From Psettodes erumei (taxonomy: Eukaryota; Chordata; Actinopteri; Pleuronectiformes; Psettodidae): a DNA stretch of 64,000 bases. The position numbers and the translations under genes are program-made. Below are positions 37,601 through 51,500 of the stretch, piece after piece. Positions within the stretch are counted from its first letter, which is position 1; each line of letters starts with the position of its first letter. The notes below the pieces were generated by a model. That model did no database searches and was not told the DNA's origin. It worked only from the letters and a program-made list of their open reading frames with translations. The stretch is from contig JAFBJZ010000901.1 in NCBI GenBank assembly GCA_016785225.1, positions 3,472,001 to 3,536,000 of the forward strand. Reading direction: 5' to 3'.

Positions 37601-40400
37601 CAAGAGGTTCATTATATGAACAATATTTCATTCTTTAAAGGCATAATCAGCATCTGGTTTACTGATCAACAATAAGGATTATTCTGCACTTATTTTCAGC
37701 TGTTTTATTCTTTTGTCAATATTATTGTGATGTGTATTAATTCATGTTCTCATTGCAGTTCCACAAGAGGTGACAAGGAACTTCCTTGTTAGGCCTGTCC
37801 TCCAATTAAATTTCCTGCTGCCTGCTGTGTCATGTCTACATGTCTCTTTGCAGTTCAGAGTTGGCGAATGAGAAGTAAAGTCAGTAAAACTCAGCTTGCG
37901 GTCAGTGATTAGTGCGCCCACTGAGAGGCAGTGAGATGGATCAAAGAAAGTCACGGGAGCTGGATGAATGGCTGCAGACTGGCAGGTGACCTAATTTAAC
38001 GATGAAATGTAACAAGAAGTCAAAATCAGAAGTATTACACCTTGTGCATGAAGGCTTTGACTGTGTTTGAAACAGTCAAACCATAGTTTTAAATTGCGGC
38101 CTGGTTAGTAATCGACTGTATGAAAATTACCTGTGTAATGAAGAGCTGAACATTATCATTTAACTTTGGGTTTAAAAAAAAGCTTCCTAGCATTATTAAT
38201 GTTTAGATCTTTGAACCCACCACTTGATCTATAAAGTGAGATGTTGCGTATGGTACAGAACAAAGTGAAATCAAACATGCTCTCCTTCTCTGAGTCCGTG
38301 TATGAAATAACTCACCAAACATCATCTGTGACTCATGTAAACACAACTACGTTTATGTAGTTTGTAATTTGTGCATTACAGTGTCAATTCTTAATCTTAT
38401 AAACAAAGGGATTTAACCAGAGCACAGTCCCAGTGCAGTAAATAAAAAAATACTGCTTATTAGTAAGGAATAAGCCCAGGTTTTGGCACTTATTTGGCCA
38501 CACTGGGTCTTTTTGTTTCACTAAACATGAACCTTCAAGTGCTCTAATCTTTTCCTTGTTGTGGTTCGACCTCCGGAAATGCAGGGATTAACAAAGGAAG
38601 GGGAATTCTGGCCAAAGGTGGATTAAAGTTTTCCCAGAATAGTGATCTTGTGATGTAGACCTTGGCCTGCTGGTTATCCAAATTAGAGATAACTGCAACT
38701 GGACACAATTGTAGACTACATGTATATAAAGATGCATGTACATTTTAATAAAGGAGTTATAAATAGCATATTCATAGAGTGCACTGCCTATATTGCACTG
38801 ACCTCTACACAGCTCCGTTTAAGAAAATATGTGAATAGTCAGAATTAGTTGTTTATTCACAGGAGTTTCACAATCTGTACAACATATGAAATGATTTATC
38901 CCTTTAGAGAAAAAGTAGAACCCCCTTAACCAAGGGAGGGACCTTCTTCCACGATATCAAACCCAAGCAAGCACATTTGTATATCGGAATAGAAAATACT
39001 TTTTGTCCTGAATACATTTGTCATCAAAAACAAAGTAGAGAAAATGCTGCCGTTCCTTACCTATAAATTTACAAACTACATCTGGAATACCAATGCACTG
39101 TTCACAAATGGTATTAAAACAGTTGTGATGACTAATATGATGAACTACAAGATAATACTGTTTTGATACTCAGCTGCTGTTTTAATCAGTTACACAGAAC
39201 ACAACCATATATCTTCAAAGCCAGTGGGACAAAAATCAAACAATTAATAATTAAATTGGAAAATGTGCTCCAACCCTGGGATACATACACCTACCCTGAA
39301 CTTCCTCATCAGTGAGGATTGTGACCTACAAAACTGGTGAGCTTTGATGTGCTGGCCCTGTCCCGAGTAATGAAAGTGGGCAGACAGGATGGGCACAGTG
39401 GGCCAAGGCAGAGATTAGGTGGTGTTTTGTTAGCAGTTCTAACACTGGAGCCCAGTGTGTAGCCATGACGCTTGTTGTGTTTGCGGAGACACCCAGTTGG
39501 GTTAGCTTGATAAAGTGGAAGTAAATTGAAAGAGCAACCCAAAGCAGTGTGACTGGGCAAGGACAAAAGGTGAGATGAGTGGCTACTATAGTAAAATCAG
39601 ATCGAGCGCAATGGGTGCAGAGGGAGAAAATGCCATGTACAAATCCATTTCATTTAAAGTTAACTCTGTCATTATTGTCCACGGAATGGAAAACAATAAA
39701 TTTGTCTGTCTAATAAAACAGAACCAAGAGAAAACAGTAATCATAACCTTTACACAAAAAGAAAAAGACAGACAATTCACAGACGAAGAACAAAGAAACG
39801 CAGCATTTCAAAGTTTTGGTGTTTTGTGACCCAAGCATGGCTTAGCTTGCCACACATCCACTCACATACAGAATGCCCCCTTCCTATCATCAGTATAGCC
39901 CTAAATGTAATAAGAACCTTAATTCAGGTCATTACCAGTCTTGTCTATCTGTGTTGTGTTTCCACATCCCATTTGATGTGTCTTGGAGCACATTACAGGC
40001 ACCACTACATCACTAATAGATAATAACAATAATAATACAAAAGATACTATTATTACAAGATAATTATCATCTGATAATGAACAGAATAAAACAGAATACC
40101 CTTTATTTACTCCACAGGGGAAAATAATATAAAATATAAATAATGTATACAATATAAATAAAAGCCTATATGAAAATGTAACAATCACAGACATAACGCA
40201 TACTTTAAGTACATTATATTGTACAAAAGTACATTTTGTTGAGTAACATTTTACTGACTTATACCAGTTATGTTTTAACAGTGTGGTATTCGAACTTTCT
40301 TTTTAAGTAAAAGGTCTAAGAACTGGCCAGACAGGTTGACGAGGGCGAAAAAAATAATGTTGAAAATCACATTGTTTGGCCCTGAACACTGACCCTCAAG
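34659..40400. other. snx12 3' UTR and gene-poor AT-rich spacer
   Basis: The first part is the snx12 3' UTR: a pyrimidine-rich stretch near 34.75-34.81 kb and an AATAAA at 35072-35077. Beyond that I see no coding exon in 5 kb; open frames are short and AT-driven. A tRNA-like B box at 38564 has no cloverleaf. A tail-like motif CTTTATTTACTCCACAGGGG near 40100 may end a degraded LINE or SINE. In mammals FOXO4 lies in this neighbourhood; I find no trace of it here. Confidence 0.5.
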
Positions 40401-40449
40401 AATGCTCGGGTCACTGAGGGCACAACATACACATGATCATGAAAGACGT

Positions 40450-41877
40450 TGTTTATTTTTGTTCTTGTTTCATCCGCGGGACAAAGCAACAGCGGATATG
40501 CTGTAGCGCAGAAGCCGGAACCATACATAGTTTACGGGGCGACACGCCTATACTGGCTTTCCATATATGGACATTTCTACTACAGGCACGCACGCTCACA
40601 CTCGCAGTCTCTCTTGCGCGCGTTCACATTCTCTCACGTTTACGTTTTATATTTTTCTTTGTGCTTCAACGTATCGTTTATATCAGTTAATGTGTGTGTT
40701 ACTACAGCCTTATCACAATCGTAACGGACTGTTAACGCCTCATCCTTCCATTCATGTTTGGAGAGCTCCACCTCCTCTTGCGTCAGTTTGTTTATACACA
40801 TCCCGCCCTCTCGCGGCACATAAAGATCTCGCACACATGCACGGGCGAGGATATTTCGTCAGCAGCACCACGGCAGCCGGTTTCCTGTCTTTTCATCTGT
40901 CTCTTTTCGCTGTTATCAACCGAAAGGCTGAAGAAGGTAAACCCCCATTTATGTTTCACCGATATAAATAAATAATTTCTTTATCTACATCGTGTTGTAA
41001 CGACAGCTTCCCGGTTGTAACGTTGTCTCACCAGGCATCAGACATCAGTCCTTGACCTGGACTGATGCAATCCGCCTCGTGTGTTTGTCAGTTGTATTGG
41101 CACAGTGTGTATATTTTTTAAGAACAGACGATAACGCCCGTCATTTTTACATTGTTATTTATATTTACTGATCAACTAAGAATGTCTCGAACTAAGTGTG
41201 TACCTTTTTAACATTTTCGGTTTATTCATAAGGCGGCTTAATTTGTTATTTGAGCGGGGAATCAGCTGATGTAGTAGACCGCACACACGGAAAATGGAGT
41301 AGAAACGCGTAACTTAATGAGAGGTGGCCATTGTGGAAAAAAACTATTAAACTGTTTTTTTCAACACACAGCTTGACACTTTCCGTGTTATCGCCGAAAG
41401 TTTCCATTCATTGTTTTGGTCATAGCCAGCTAGCACAGGGAGGGCTACTAAAGCTTAGGGATGACCATGTAATGGTGCTTTCAATGCTCCCCCCTCCAAA
41501 AAGCGCCGAATTTCTAACGATCTGGCGATTGACTGTGCTGCACTTTATTTATATTAGACCATACGTACATGACGGCTTTGCTACTGCAACCCCTGATGCA
41601 ATAAATCCCACAATACAAGCTCGATAAAATATCAATGGATACAGCGTGGTTGAGACAGACATGCTAAGGAAAAGAGATAATTACGATTGTTGTGAAGGCA
41701 ACCACGCGAGAGCCGATTGGAGCCACGTAGCTAGCTGGTATTGCAGACAGATGGAGAGCGGAACATTGCCCGGTACGATCGGCACTGTTTGTTAACAACT
41801 ATGTTAATATATATTTTTTAAAACGTCGACTAATTATACGCCAGCATTGGTTTCCAACAACCGCGACTGTCGTCGAA
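40450..41877 (+). promoter_or_regulatory. slc7a3: Candidate promoter and 5' noncoding exon(s) of slc7a3
   Basis: Base composition turns richer in CpG here. Two good donors fit 5' exons on the plus strand: GAAGAAG|GTAAAC after 40936 and GTCGAA|GTAAGT after 41877. Upstream of the first lie a GC-rich segment and a CATAAAG TATA-like motif (about 40820). The start-codon exon of slc7a3 has an acceptor (TTCACAG) before 48340, so a noncoding first exon is required. Which donor is used, or both, cannot be decided by eye. Confidence 0.4.
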
Positions 41878-44800
41878 GTAAGTCATCCTCCCGTCTAACG
41901 TTCACTAGCATGCTCTATGTTCAGGGTGTCACCCATGCTTCAGTTGCATCAGCCGGCTGAATGCCACACTGCATTTAGAAACGCAGCGCGGGGAAGTTAT
42001 TTTGGCAGTGAATGCAGACGCAGGGGCACAGGATGAGCAGTGTTATTAAAACCTGATGGGTAGAGCGGAGAGGTTGTTGGACTAACCAGGTGGCCACATG
42101 CCACGTCGGTTACTAACCCAAATCTCGGCTTGCGTTGCAATAATTACAGCTCAAGATGACAAAAGACAAAACCGCAAATGTGAGACTAGATTCGCCAAGT
42201 TTTCTCGTTGTATATCATAGTTTTCCACTGTTGCAGCTGTTGTAAATGTTAAATTAAAATTGTAAGTGCCGTTTTATTATTGTCAAGTCGGACAAGTGCA
42301 GCGGCCTCAGATTCGCCGTTGTATTTACATTCGCGTGTAGGATTAGTGTCTGTAACACGTGTTGCAAGCACCTACAGGTTAGGTCAGGTTCTCAGGTACA
42401 AATATATTTATATATATATATACATAAAACCTTGCAAAAAAATTCATCTTCGGGGTTGACGTTTGTGGTGTTCTGTTTTTAAGAGTTGCTGACTTAACTT
42501 TATGGTCATTTAAATGCTGTTGAATTCTTTTTGCGCCAACCCAGAACTGTAACAACTGGTTGATTAATTAATTAGTCGCTTGACAGAAATGAAATCTGCA
42601 CCTATTATGACAATCGTTTTTTCGTACTTTTAATAAAATGAAAATACCAAAACATTTCCATCCTCCAACTTATCAAATGTCATACGTTTTGACCCCTTTC
42701 TTTGTCATGCATAATAATAGACAGAATATTTCTGAATCAGAATATTTTACATTCTTAGCTAATAGCATTTTACATTCAAAAATTGCTCCAGAAATAAATG
42801 GCTGTAAATTGTGCTACATTAGCTGGAGGTATGTTTACTTAATACCCTGAATCACCAACTGGGTGATTCTGCCATAACAACATAATGTGTCATATGTAGG
42901 GCGAGGTCTGTTATACTACTATAACAATACATTTCCATCCCCTTGCATCACTGAAAATTGAACGGAGAAGACTAAGAAAGTAGTGAACTAGAAAATTTGT
43001 ACGTGTTGAAACAGGAAGGGTGTGCACCACTCCCCTTTATCGCTAGTCACTATCTGAGGGTGTGTTTGAATTTTGGCATTGACCGTCATAGAGTAAGCAT
43101 TTGCATGATCATATTAAAAACATCAAATACATTGGGGTGGGGAGTGACAAGGAACACTGCTTTCCAGTTTTCTATATACTGTATATCCTGTGTCATCTTT
43201 TCTGGCCTGTGTGATACACATTAGTCACATGAGTCTGTTCTTATGGCCATTACTGTCGGTGTTACAGTAAAGTTGGCATTGGTCATGGGAAAATGAGCAG
43301 TTTGTCACATTCCATTTTCACAGCGAGATCAGTTTCTTGGCAGGAGCAGTGGCATCTGGCCAGGTGACTTAAAGGGTCGTTCAGTTTGGTCTCAGCAGTC
43401 GGTCTGTCCACATGTACTTGCACACAAGTTCACGCAGTTACGTTTACAAAAAACACATACAGCCTTCATGTGAAACTGCAGCGACCCTTAAACATACAAA
43501 CATACGGTATATTTCTGACTTGGAAAACATACTGTACATAACTTCAAACACCTGGAAAAACCATTGTGTTTTTGGTGCCTGAAGAATGGGCCACTGACTC
43601 TGTCATGATACAGTGTTCCTTCCAGGTAACGTTATGCAAGGTCACATTTTTACCTTTCAAGAGCTCTTTAGTCCCGGGGAGGGTACAGAACATGCTGTTC
43701 ACTTTGTTCAGTTGCTGGCTCCAATATATGACGATGCAGTTATTCCATCACTAGAAATATTATTGCGATTAATTGTAGGCAGACACATTCTTAAGTGGAA
43801 TCTACACTATGAACATTATTTCCACATAGTGTTTGACAAAACAAATGATAAATACAAAATTCTTAGTGTTTTTGATTTACTTATTTGGGTATTTATGATG
43901 GTATATGCACAGAAATGCTATGTACAGATAAATATTTGAATGTTTGTAAACGGGGGAACATTTGCAGTGTTGTACAGGCAGTTGAGTTATAGTCAGTCAC
44001 AATCCCGCTTTTTTAAAGGAAGAGTTTCACATTTTACTCTTTACTCTCCTAATATTAGGACTGTGAGATGCGCATTTTGGGATGATTAAGATTTATGTTT
44101 CATTTGAACTTGGGAACAGATTTGTGGAGGAATCTTCCATTTAGCAGTGGATGAAATTTGACACTGCCATTATCCTGTATGTTACTGGTCTGGTTATGGA
44201 ATATGCAAGCTATGTTGTTGTTGTTGTTGACAACAGTGGCAGTCAAAACAAAGCCATGCGTTGTTCATTTGTCCAAAGCAAGGAGTGGCAACAAACTGTA
44301 ATGAGGTTAGCAGGTTTCTTACTTTTCCAAATAATCCTCTTAGAGTTCGTGGCAGCATTTGCAGCAACGCTAAGTCAAGCAGCAGGTTCGTTATCCCCAA
44401 AGCCTGTTGTAACCAGAGCACTGTTGGCCTAGTATGTAAAGAGCCCTTTACTTAGTCCCATGTTTAAAAATTTGAATACACTCTGGTTGTGCTGTCAGTG
44501 AAGAAAGAGGCAGCAGAACAGAAATGAACTTGTTTCTCATTTTTAATACATCATATTTTCTGCCTGCTGAAAGACGTGTATTAATCTTAATAACAGGAAG
44601 AGAAAATGGCAGCAGGTGGAACACGAATCTTTTCATGTGGGTGTGTGCGGGCGGTTGCGCAGCAGACTTTGCAAGCCACACCTGCGAAGCGAAAGGGGCA
44701 CCCTTGTGAAATCCACAAGAAAAAGATTATCAGGTAGTTGATGTAGCGCAGACTCTGACTGACAAGATGGCTCTGATGGCTTTAATGAGATCACACTTAG

Positions 44801-47800
44801 TCAGGTCATACAGAATTCGAGTCTGCCTTTTTGTAACCTTAAGGTGGGAACTGTGACATGAAGGAAAATCATTTTTTGAAAGGCAAATTCCCATAGACAT
44901 TTCCCGACAAATGAATATTCTTCCTCATCTTTAGTTAAGAATTGACTTGTCCCGATGTGAGAGTAATCTTGGTGTTTTCACAGCTTTACGATTTCACTTG
45001 CACTTCTTGTCCTTCGCGAATGAGTGTGCGGTGAACCCCTGAGGAGATCACAGCCTGCTGGGCACAGTAGTTTAGTAATAAATGTTTATTGACACAACGT
45101 TGACATTCTCAGATCTCAGTTCCTGGTGTGCATTGGAAAATGCTGTCTGGAATGTCACACCAAGTGGGGAGTTGGAGTGCTTCCACCATGTACCAGTTTC
45201 CCATCAGTCTTCAGAAGGCCCAATGTTTATTATTGTGCTTGTCAGGTGCTCTCTGTGTTTTTATTTCATTGTTCAACAGTGTTTAGTTTTTTTCTCTCAA
45301 CAGTTAACCGTATGAGGCAGGATATTCACTTTTGAAATAGTATGACTCAAAGTGCTTTGATAAATAGGTTATGTTGTTTTTATGGTATAAATAGAATATT
45401 GCTATTGTACCGAAACACCGTGAGAGCTTGTGTCCTGTTAGCTATGAGAAAGACCATGCCAAAATTAGACTATAACGCAATCTACAGTTGAGAGAGACTG
45501 TTTTTCTTTTTTTAGATTGTCTATACATGGTTTCAGAGCACCGAGTATGTTAAACTGAACTCATGAACCATTTTGAGGCTGTGGTGCAAGGTGCTTCTTT
45601 GCATTTTCATTGTATATTATAAACAAGGAAACTTACAGCGACTAACCACTTTGCACATTGCGGTCTTTGATTATCTTTCTTTTATTTTTTTGTGTACGAT
45701 ATTGGTTTTCCAATACCAATGGTTGATATTGGTGTGTCCCAGTTTTTACAACAAAAAAAACAACGTCTTTAGTTTCACACCTTCTTGAGAGGTGTGAAAG
45801 GCGGTTTTTACCCCACCTCTGATCCAGGTAGACTGCCTCATGGTCGGCCTGGTCTACTCTGCTGGGGTTAGTATTTCACTTCTTGTCTTTGCTGCTTGAC
45901 CGGTGAAGTGACTGATTGGCCTAAAATGTCTGTCTGGCTTCTCAGCATTCACACCGAGGAATCAAGTGTCACTGCATTAATAGCCTCAGACACAGTGCAA
46001 TGTAGCCTTTGATGCACGCACGCCCCCCCGCAAATCCTGACTTCAAGCCCTGTGTTGGAAAATCTACAAAGCTTACGCTTACCGTAAAATTTTAGGAGAA
46101 ATGAAGATTCATGTCAAGATAAATTCATGGCACAAGTTTTTTCCTCTTGAGGCATAGGAATAGAGAGGGAAGTGTTTTTGTTTCTTATAAACTTCTCCAA
46201 ATTGTTAATTGATTAGTATGACTTCAATGCACAATATTTGAGTTAAATCATCCTCCACTGTCATCCACCTTGCAGGACAGTGCAGTTGTATTATGATACA
46301 CACTTAAACATGAACATTTTCCCAACATGTTAATGGTTAGTCATGACCATTGTAGCTGTAGTAGTCATAAAAGTGGTGTAGTATTTGGAGATAAGATGGT
46401 GTGGCTTCAGCCTTGATATACATGGCTTTGTCCCCGTTAAATGACAATGAATTGCAAAATTGCTTCCACATAGGTATTGATAATCATCGCTTTAACTTTT
46501 AATCCAAACCAGAGTCATCAAACTCACACAAAGTCCCAGACCCCAATTTAAAAAAGGATGAAAACAGGAAGTAAGATAAGACATGGTGTACTGTTCCATT
46601 CCAACAAAGACAAGTGTTGGATTGTCACTGACTGATGTTCACACTCACTCATTCACACACATGGTGTGCCAAGCTTTTGTCTCAGTGCTGTACTGTAGCT
46701 ATTGGACAACTCAAAGTCCAAAAGTTAGGATGAAGATAACTTTAGGGCCATTTTAACTGATTCTTGGCTCCTGCTTTCTGTCAGGAAAATGAAAATCCTT
46801 GGAAAGTTATTGCTTTAAGTGCCCTTGAACTTGTGTGTTGTGATATTTGTTCGTCTCAACAAGAACGGCTGCGTAACCCTGGGTGTTGCATCAAAATCTT
46901 GGTTAAGTAGTAGCCCTTCATCAAGGTGAAGTGAATCCACTGACCCAAACTGTTTAAGCCCCAGGATTTCTTTTGGCACACTGCTTGAAGTATAAAAAAT
47001 CATATGAAATAATATTTACACATTAAAGATTTTTCTGTGGTTGTTTTGTGGTCTTATCTTATGCAAATTTCGTGCAAGGACACAACATCCCAAAAGTTCA
47101 TTAACCTGCGGCCATTTGCCCATTACATTGCAACATTTTTTGATAGATGTACTCGCAGTGCTTCCCTTAAATTTTAAGTTTTATTACATTTGTGATAAGC
47201 TTGTCTGTGTTGATCCATCTGCAGAATCTTAACTGACTCCCAAGACAAAGGGAGAAATGTCTTATCTGTGGGGTCGGATTTGCTTTGCCAAGTGTCCTTG
47301 GCCAATTATGAACCATGTGTCATTCACCCTTTCCTGTTCTTGACAAGCTCATCGCCACTGACGTAAATTATGTTGGCGTCGTCCTTGAGGATGTTGTCTG
47401 GGTGTCATTCGCTGAACTTCATATCAGTAATTGATAATGAATGGGTGAATAATCAATGTAACCATGGACTGCATTTCAGTAAGCAACGATTATTACTCCA
47501 AATCAAGTTATATTCTTGGAATAAACCAAATGCACTTTTCTCTACAGCATTTTTGCAGTTTTCAGTTTTTACAGATTGTGAATTTTACTTGTGCATCAAC
47601 CTTCTCTCAGCGCAGCTGGTTCACCTTATCGGGCCGCTGGTTCACGCTGTCCTCCCCCTCCCATGTTGATATTAGCTTGTAGAACTCAAACATATCGTCC
47701 TCTCCCAGCCTCTGGTGTTCCCAGGCTCCTCTCTGTCAGCCTCTATCTGCTAGCAGAGTGCCATTTCTCACAGTAAGGGAGTGGTTTGGAAGCTAGGTGG

Positions 47801-48339
47801 TTGTTCTTCTGTTTTTATAGGGGTGTGTACCATTTATTTGTCAAGGCAAAATTAGGATTAGATTTGATTAGACTTGTAGGGTAGCACTGGATTTTCTTTC
47901 TCCTTCATCTCTGTGCCCCACTGTGTCTCATGATGTGTTACCAAGCCCAAGGTTGAGGTATGAATTCCTGGAAGTTGCGTAACTGGTATTTAGACAGGTT
48001 CTCATGTGATGGAATGCATCTCTTTTTTTCCTCTGAACCTGCCAATTGATTCCTTTTTCCTTTTTTTGCTGAAGAGAAGTTTTTTCCAGGAAAGTTTCCG
48101 ACATCTGTGGCACTACCTGAGATCACTTGTAATGTATCTAAAACCTGCTGAGACACTGAATGTGATACCAGACTAAACAAATAAACTCAACAGTTGATGC
48201 TACAAAGTTGTTAATTGGTATAGCTCAGGTCACAGAGAACACATCCTAACGTGCTCTGAGCCCTGGGAAAGGCAAGCTTTGGCATTTACCGAACAATTCC
48301 CTGTTTTGAGCTCTTGTTTTCTTTATTGTTTCTTCACAG
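41878..48339 (+). other. slc7a3: Long 5' intron of slc7a3
   Basis: About 6.5 kb (7.4 kb if the first exon ends at 40936) separates the candidate first exon from the acceptor at 48338-48339. No convincing coding exon or RNA gene is seen. It holds a transposon relic at 42546-42740, and a possible repeat start near 44012 (TTTAAAGGAAGAGTTTCACA). Confidence 0.45.
42546..42740 (-). mobile_element. Second copy of the TAGGGCTGCAACTA transposon family (opposite orientation)
   Basis: Recognisable blocks are TGTAACAACTGGTTGATTAA, TTAGTCGCTTGACAGAAAT, TATTATGACAATCGTTTT, AACTTATCAAATGTCATACG and TTTCTTTGTCATGCATAATA. They correspond to the complementary half of the element at 15541-15775. The copy is old and has no open frame. 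Confidence 0.65.
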
Positions 48340-48573
48340 GTCCTAACCTGCTGCTACAAAATACTGTGACCACAGACCTGCCGCTTCCTATTCTGCCTGC
48401 TTGAGTTAACTGAAGTCAAGTGCTTGATATACCAACCCCGTCCTCCCAAAGTATTCCTGCTCACAGTCCACTCACGCCTGTTCTGTTTAAGCCGCGTTAG
48501 TCAGACACAACCTCACAAGAAGGATCTAAAACGCACAGCGTGCTTCAGTGCCCACGCACACGTCACAGCAAAT

Positions 48574-51500
48574 ATGGCCAGCAAGCTGTCCAACTTTGGC
48601 AAAATCCTGCTGCGTCGCCGGACATTACACGGCTCTGGTGAAGAGACCCGATTCGCCCGCTGCTTGTCCACCCTGGACCTAATCGCCCTGGGGGTGGGCT
48701 CCACGCTCGGCGCTGGTGTCTACGTCCTCGCTGGCGAGGTCGCCCGAGAGAAGGCGGGACCTGCCATTGTCCTCTGTTTCCTCATCGCTGCTCTGTCCTC
48801 CATGTTGGCCGGCCTGTGCTACGCTGAATTTGGGGCCCGTGTCCCCAAGACGGGTTCTGCATATCTTTACAGCTATGTGACAGTTGGAGAAATCTGGGCC
48901 TTCATCACAGGGTGGAACCTCATCCTCTCCTATGTGATCGGTGAGCTTTCAGAAGTTTCATTGGAGTTGTTGCAGTTTTGCAGATTTTTATCATGTGTTT
49001 ATTTTTCATGTAGCACCACCACTGATCATTTAATACAGTTTGAATTGTGCTAAAACCCCTGGTAAGAATAAATAGAACACTGGATGGTCAACTTGTATCC
49101 GTTTCTGTGCTTTGTTTTAGGTACTGCTAGTGTGGCCAGGGCTTGGAGCTCAACGTTTGACAACCTGGTTGAAAAAAAGATCTCTGACTTCTTTAGAACT
49201 TCCATGGCAATGAAAGTCCCAGGAGGGGTTCTGGCAGAGTACCCTGACCTGTTTGCACTCATACTGGTCCTTCTGCTTACTGGTGAGTTGGCCCTTCTCC
49301 TCCTCAGTCTTCGTCAGCAGTGTCCAACCTGGGGACATGATCTTCTCTGGGTGTTATGGGATGCAAACTTAGCCATCCGCACTGTGTTAGAAACATTACA
49401 TCAACAGCCCAAAGTGCTCTTACACTAATATTGCAGCTAGTGTGGCATGCAAGTAGCAGTGTTAGGAAGAAATTACTGGCAGGCTGGTGGTATGTTAGAA
49501 GGGATGAAGTATGAAAACATCCACCCACAAATCATGACATGTGAATTCTCACGTTCTGTCACATCGCTCACCCTCCCTCTCCCTCAGGTCTTCTTGCCTT
49601 CGGCGTGAGTGAGTCAGCGCTGGTGAATAAGATCTTCACGGGCATCAACCTGGTGGTTCTGGGCTTCGTTATCATCTCTGGCTTTGTTAAGGGGGACCCA
49701 GCCAACTGGAGCCTGACAAAGGAGGACTACAACAACTACACAAACGGCACCAATAACAGCAAGCTGCTTGAGTCAGTATTTAAACTCAAAGATTTACTGT
49801 TTCTTCTGTTTGATATTCATTCGTAGCTGTTAAACAAACTGCATGTCTCTTCATTTGCGGCTCAGGAAGGAATTTGGCGTGGGTGGTTTTGCTCCATTTG
49901 GCCTCACTGGAATCCTGTCTGGTGCTGCCACTTGCTTCTATGCATTTGTGGGCTTTGACTGCATCGCCACCACAAGTGAGTGATATTTTATTAATATATT
50001 CATGAGAAAATTTATGGAATGTGTTCACAAAAATGGCTATAGAAACATTCAGATGTTAACAACACTTTTTTGTTATGAACAAAAAAATCCTATGTAGATC
50101 ATCATTGTAAAAAAATATCAGTGGAGGAATTGGCCCTTTAGATTATGATAATAACCTAATCCTAATCCTTTTTGTTTTATTCGCAGGTGAAGAAGCAAAG
50201 AACCCAATGCGGTCCATACCTATTGGCATCGTGGCCTCGCTGCTCATCTGTTTTTTCGCCTACTTCGGCGTGTCCGCTGCTTTGACCCTGATGATGCCGT
50301 ACTACGAGCTGAACACCCAGAGTCCTCTTCCTGAGGCTTTCAGCTATGTGGGCTGGGCTCCCGCTAGATACATTGTGGCTGTGGGGTCTCTCTGTGCTCT
50401 GTCCACCAGGTAAGGAGGGAAATTATTTTCCTGTCATGATGGGTTCAATTGCGTAATGCCCCCAGTGTCTTAAATATTGAAGATTCAGATGTTTTACTAA
50501 CTGTTGATCTTTTCTTAGTCTCCTGGGCTCAATGTTTCCCATGCCGCGAGTTATCTACGCCATGGCAGAAGACGGGCTGCTGTTCCGTGTTCTGTCCAAA
50601 ATGAATACTCGCACAAAGACCCCTCTCCTGGCTACCATCGCCTCCGGTGTTGTTGCAGGTAAACTCACACTCTCTACTTACTTATTTGACTTTATTATTT
50701 GTTCTCTTGTGTCTTTGTGTGTGTCTTGTGGGTCATGTTTGCTCATTGCTGAAGGGCTAACGGGCTGATTTTTGCTTTTGCTGTATCACGCGGTCAAGTC
50801 CATACAGAGTGGTTATTTACAGTTTGCTGGAGTCAGAGCTCTGTCTCCCGACTCAGCTCTGTCTGACAGCCTGTTCGGATCAATACCTCTTTACCCTACA
50901 GATAAATCTGCAAATACGAATACTACAGTGTTTTTTTCCCATGTTTATAGCAGGCAAAACAATGAAGGCATTGTTTTTTACTTTTTAGCTCTCATGGCCT
51001 TCCTGTTTGACCTGGCAGCTCTGGTTGACCTCATGTCTATTGGAACTCTGTTGGCATACTCTTTAGTGGCCATCTGCGTCCTCATCCTCAGGTAAGCACC
51101 TTTTAGTCTTTGCTAGTGCAGTCTCAAAGTCCTCCGAAATTGTAATCATATGGTAATTACTGTCTAGCAGCTGCTGTACCAATGCCACTGGGAGGTAGTT
51201 CATATCATAATCATAGTCTGTGTGCAGCTATAAAACATAATGGTCATAGAAACTTTACACAGGCACACAGATGGCTAGGATCTCATTCTCATTAGTACAA
51301 AATGGGACAATAAATGCTGCACAAGAATGTTTATACATTTTTATGAAAACTCTTATTTGTATGACTTGACACACTTATGTCCCTCCACAGGTACCAGCCA
51401 GGCACCCTGAATTCATCCAGCCAGATGGAGAAGCTGGTGGAGCTGGTGGAAGGGGAGAAGGTGGCTGTAAGTGGAGGGGACAGCGGTGACGAGTACGGAA

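Noticed and set aside
38560..38580. tRNA B-box-like GGTTCGACCTCC
   Set aside because: No A box, acceptor stem or anticodon arm at the required distance.
40567..40971. Plus-strand frames in the slc7a3 promoter region
   Set aside because: Composition reflects CA/TC-rich promoter sequence; the frames end at no sensible splice site and resemble no protein.
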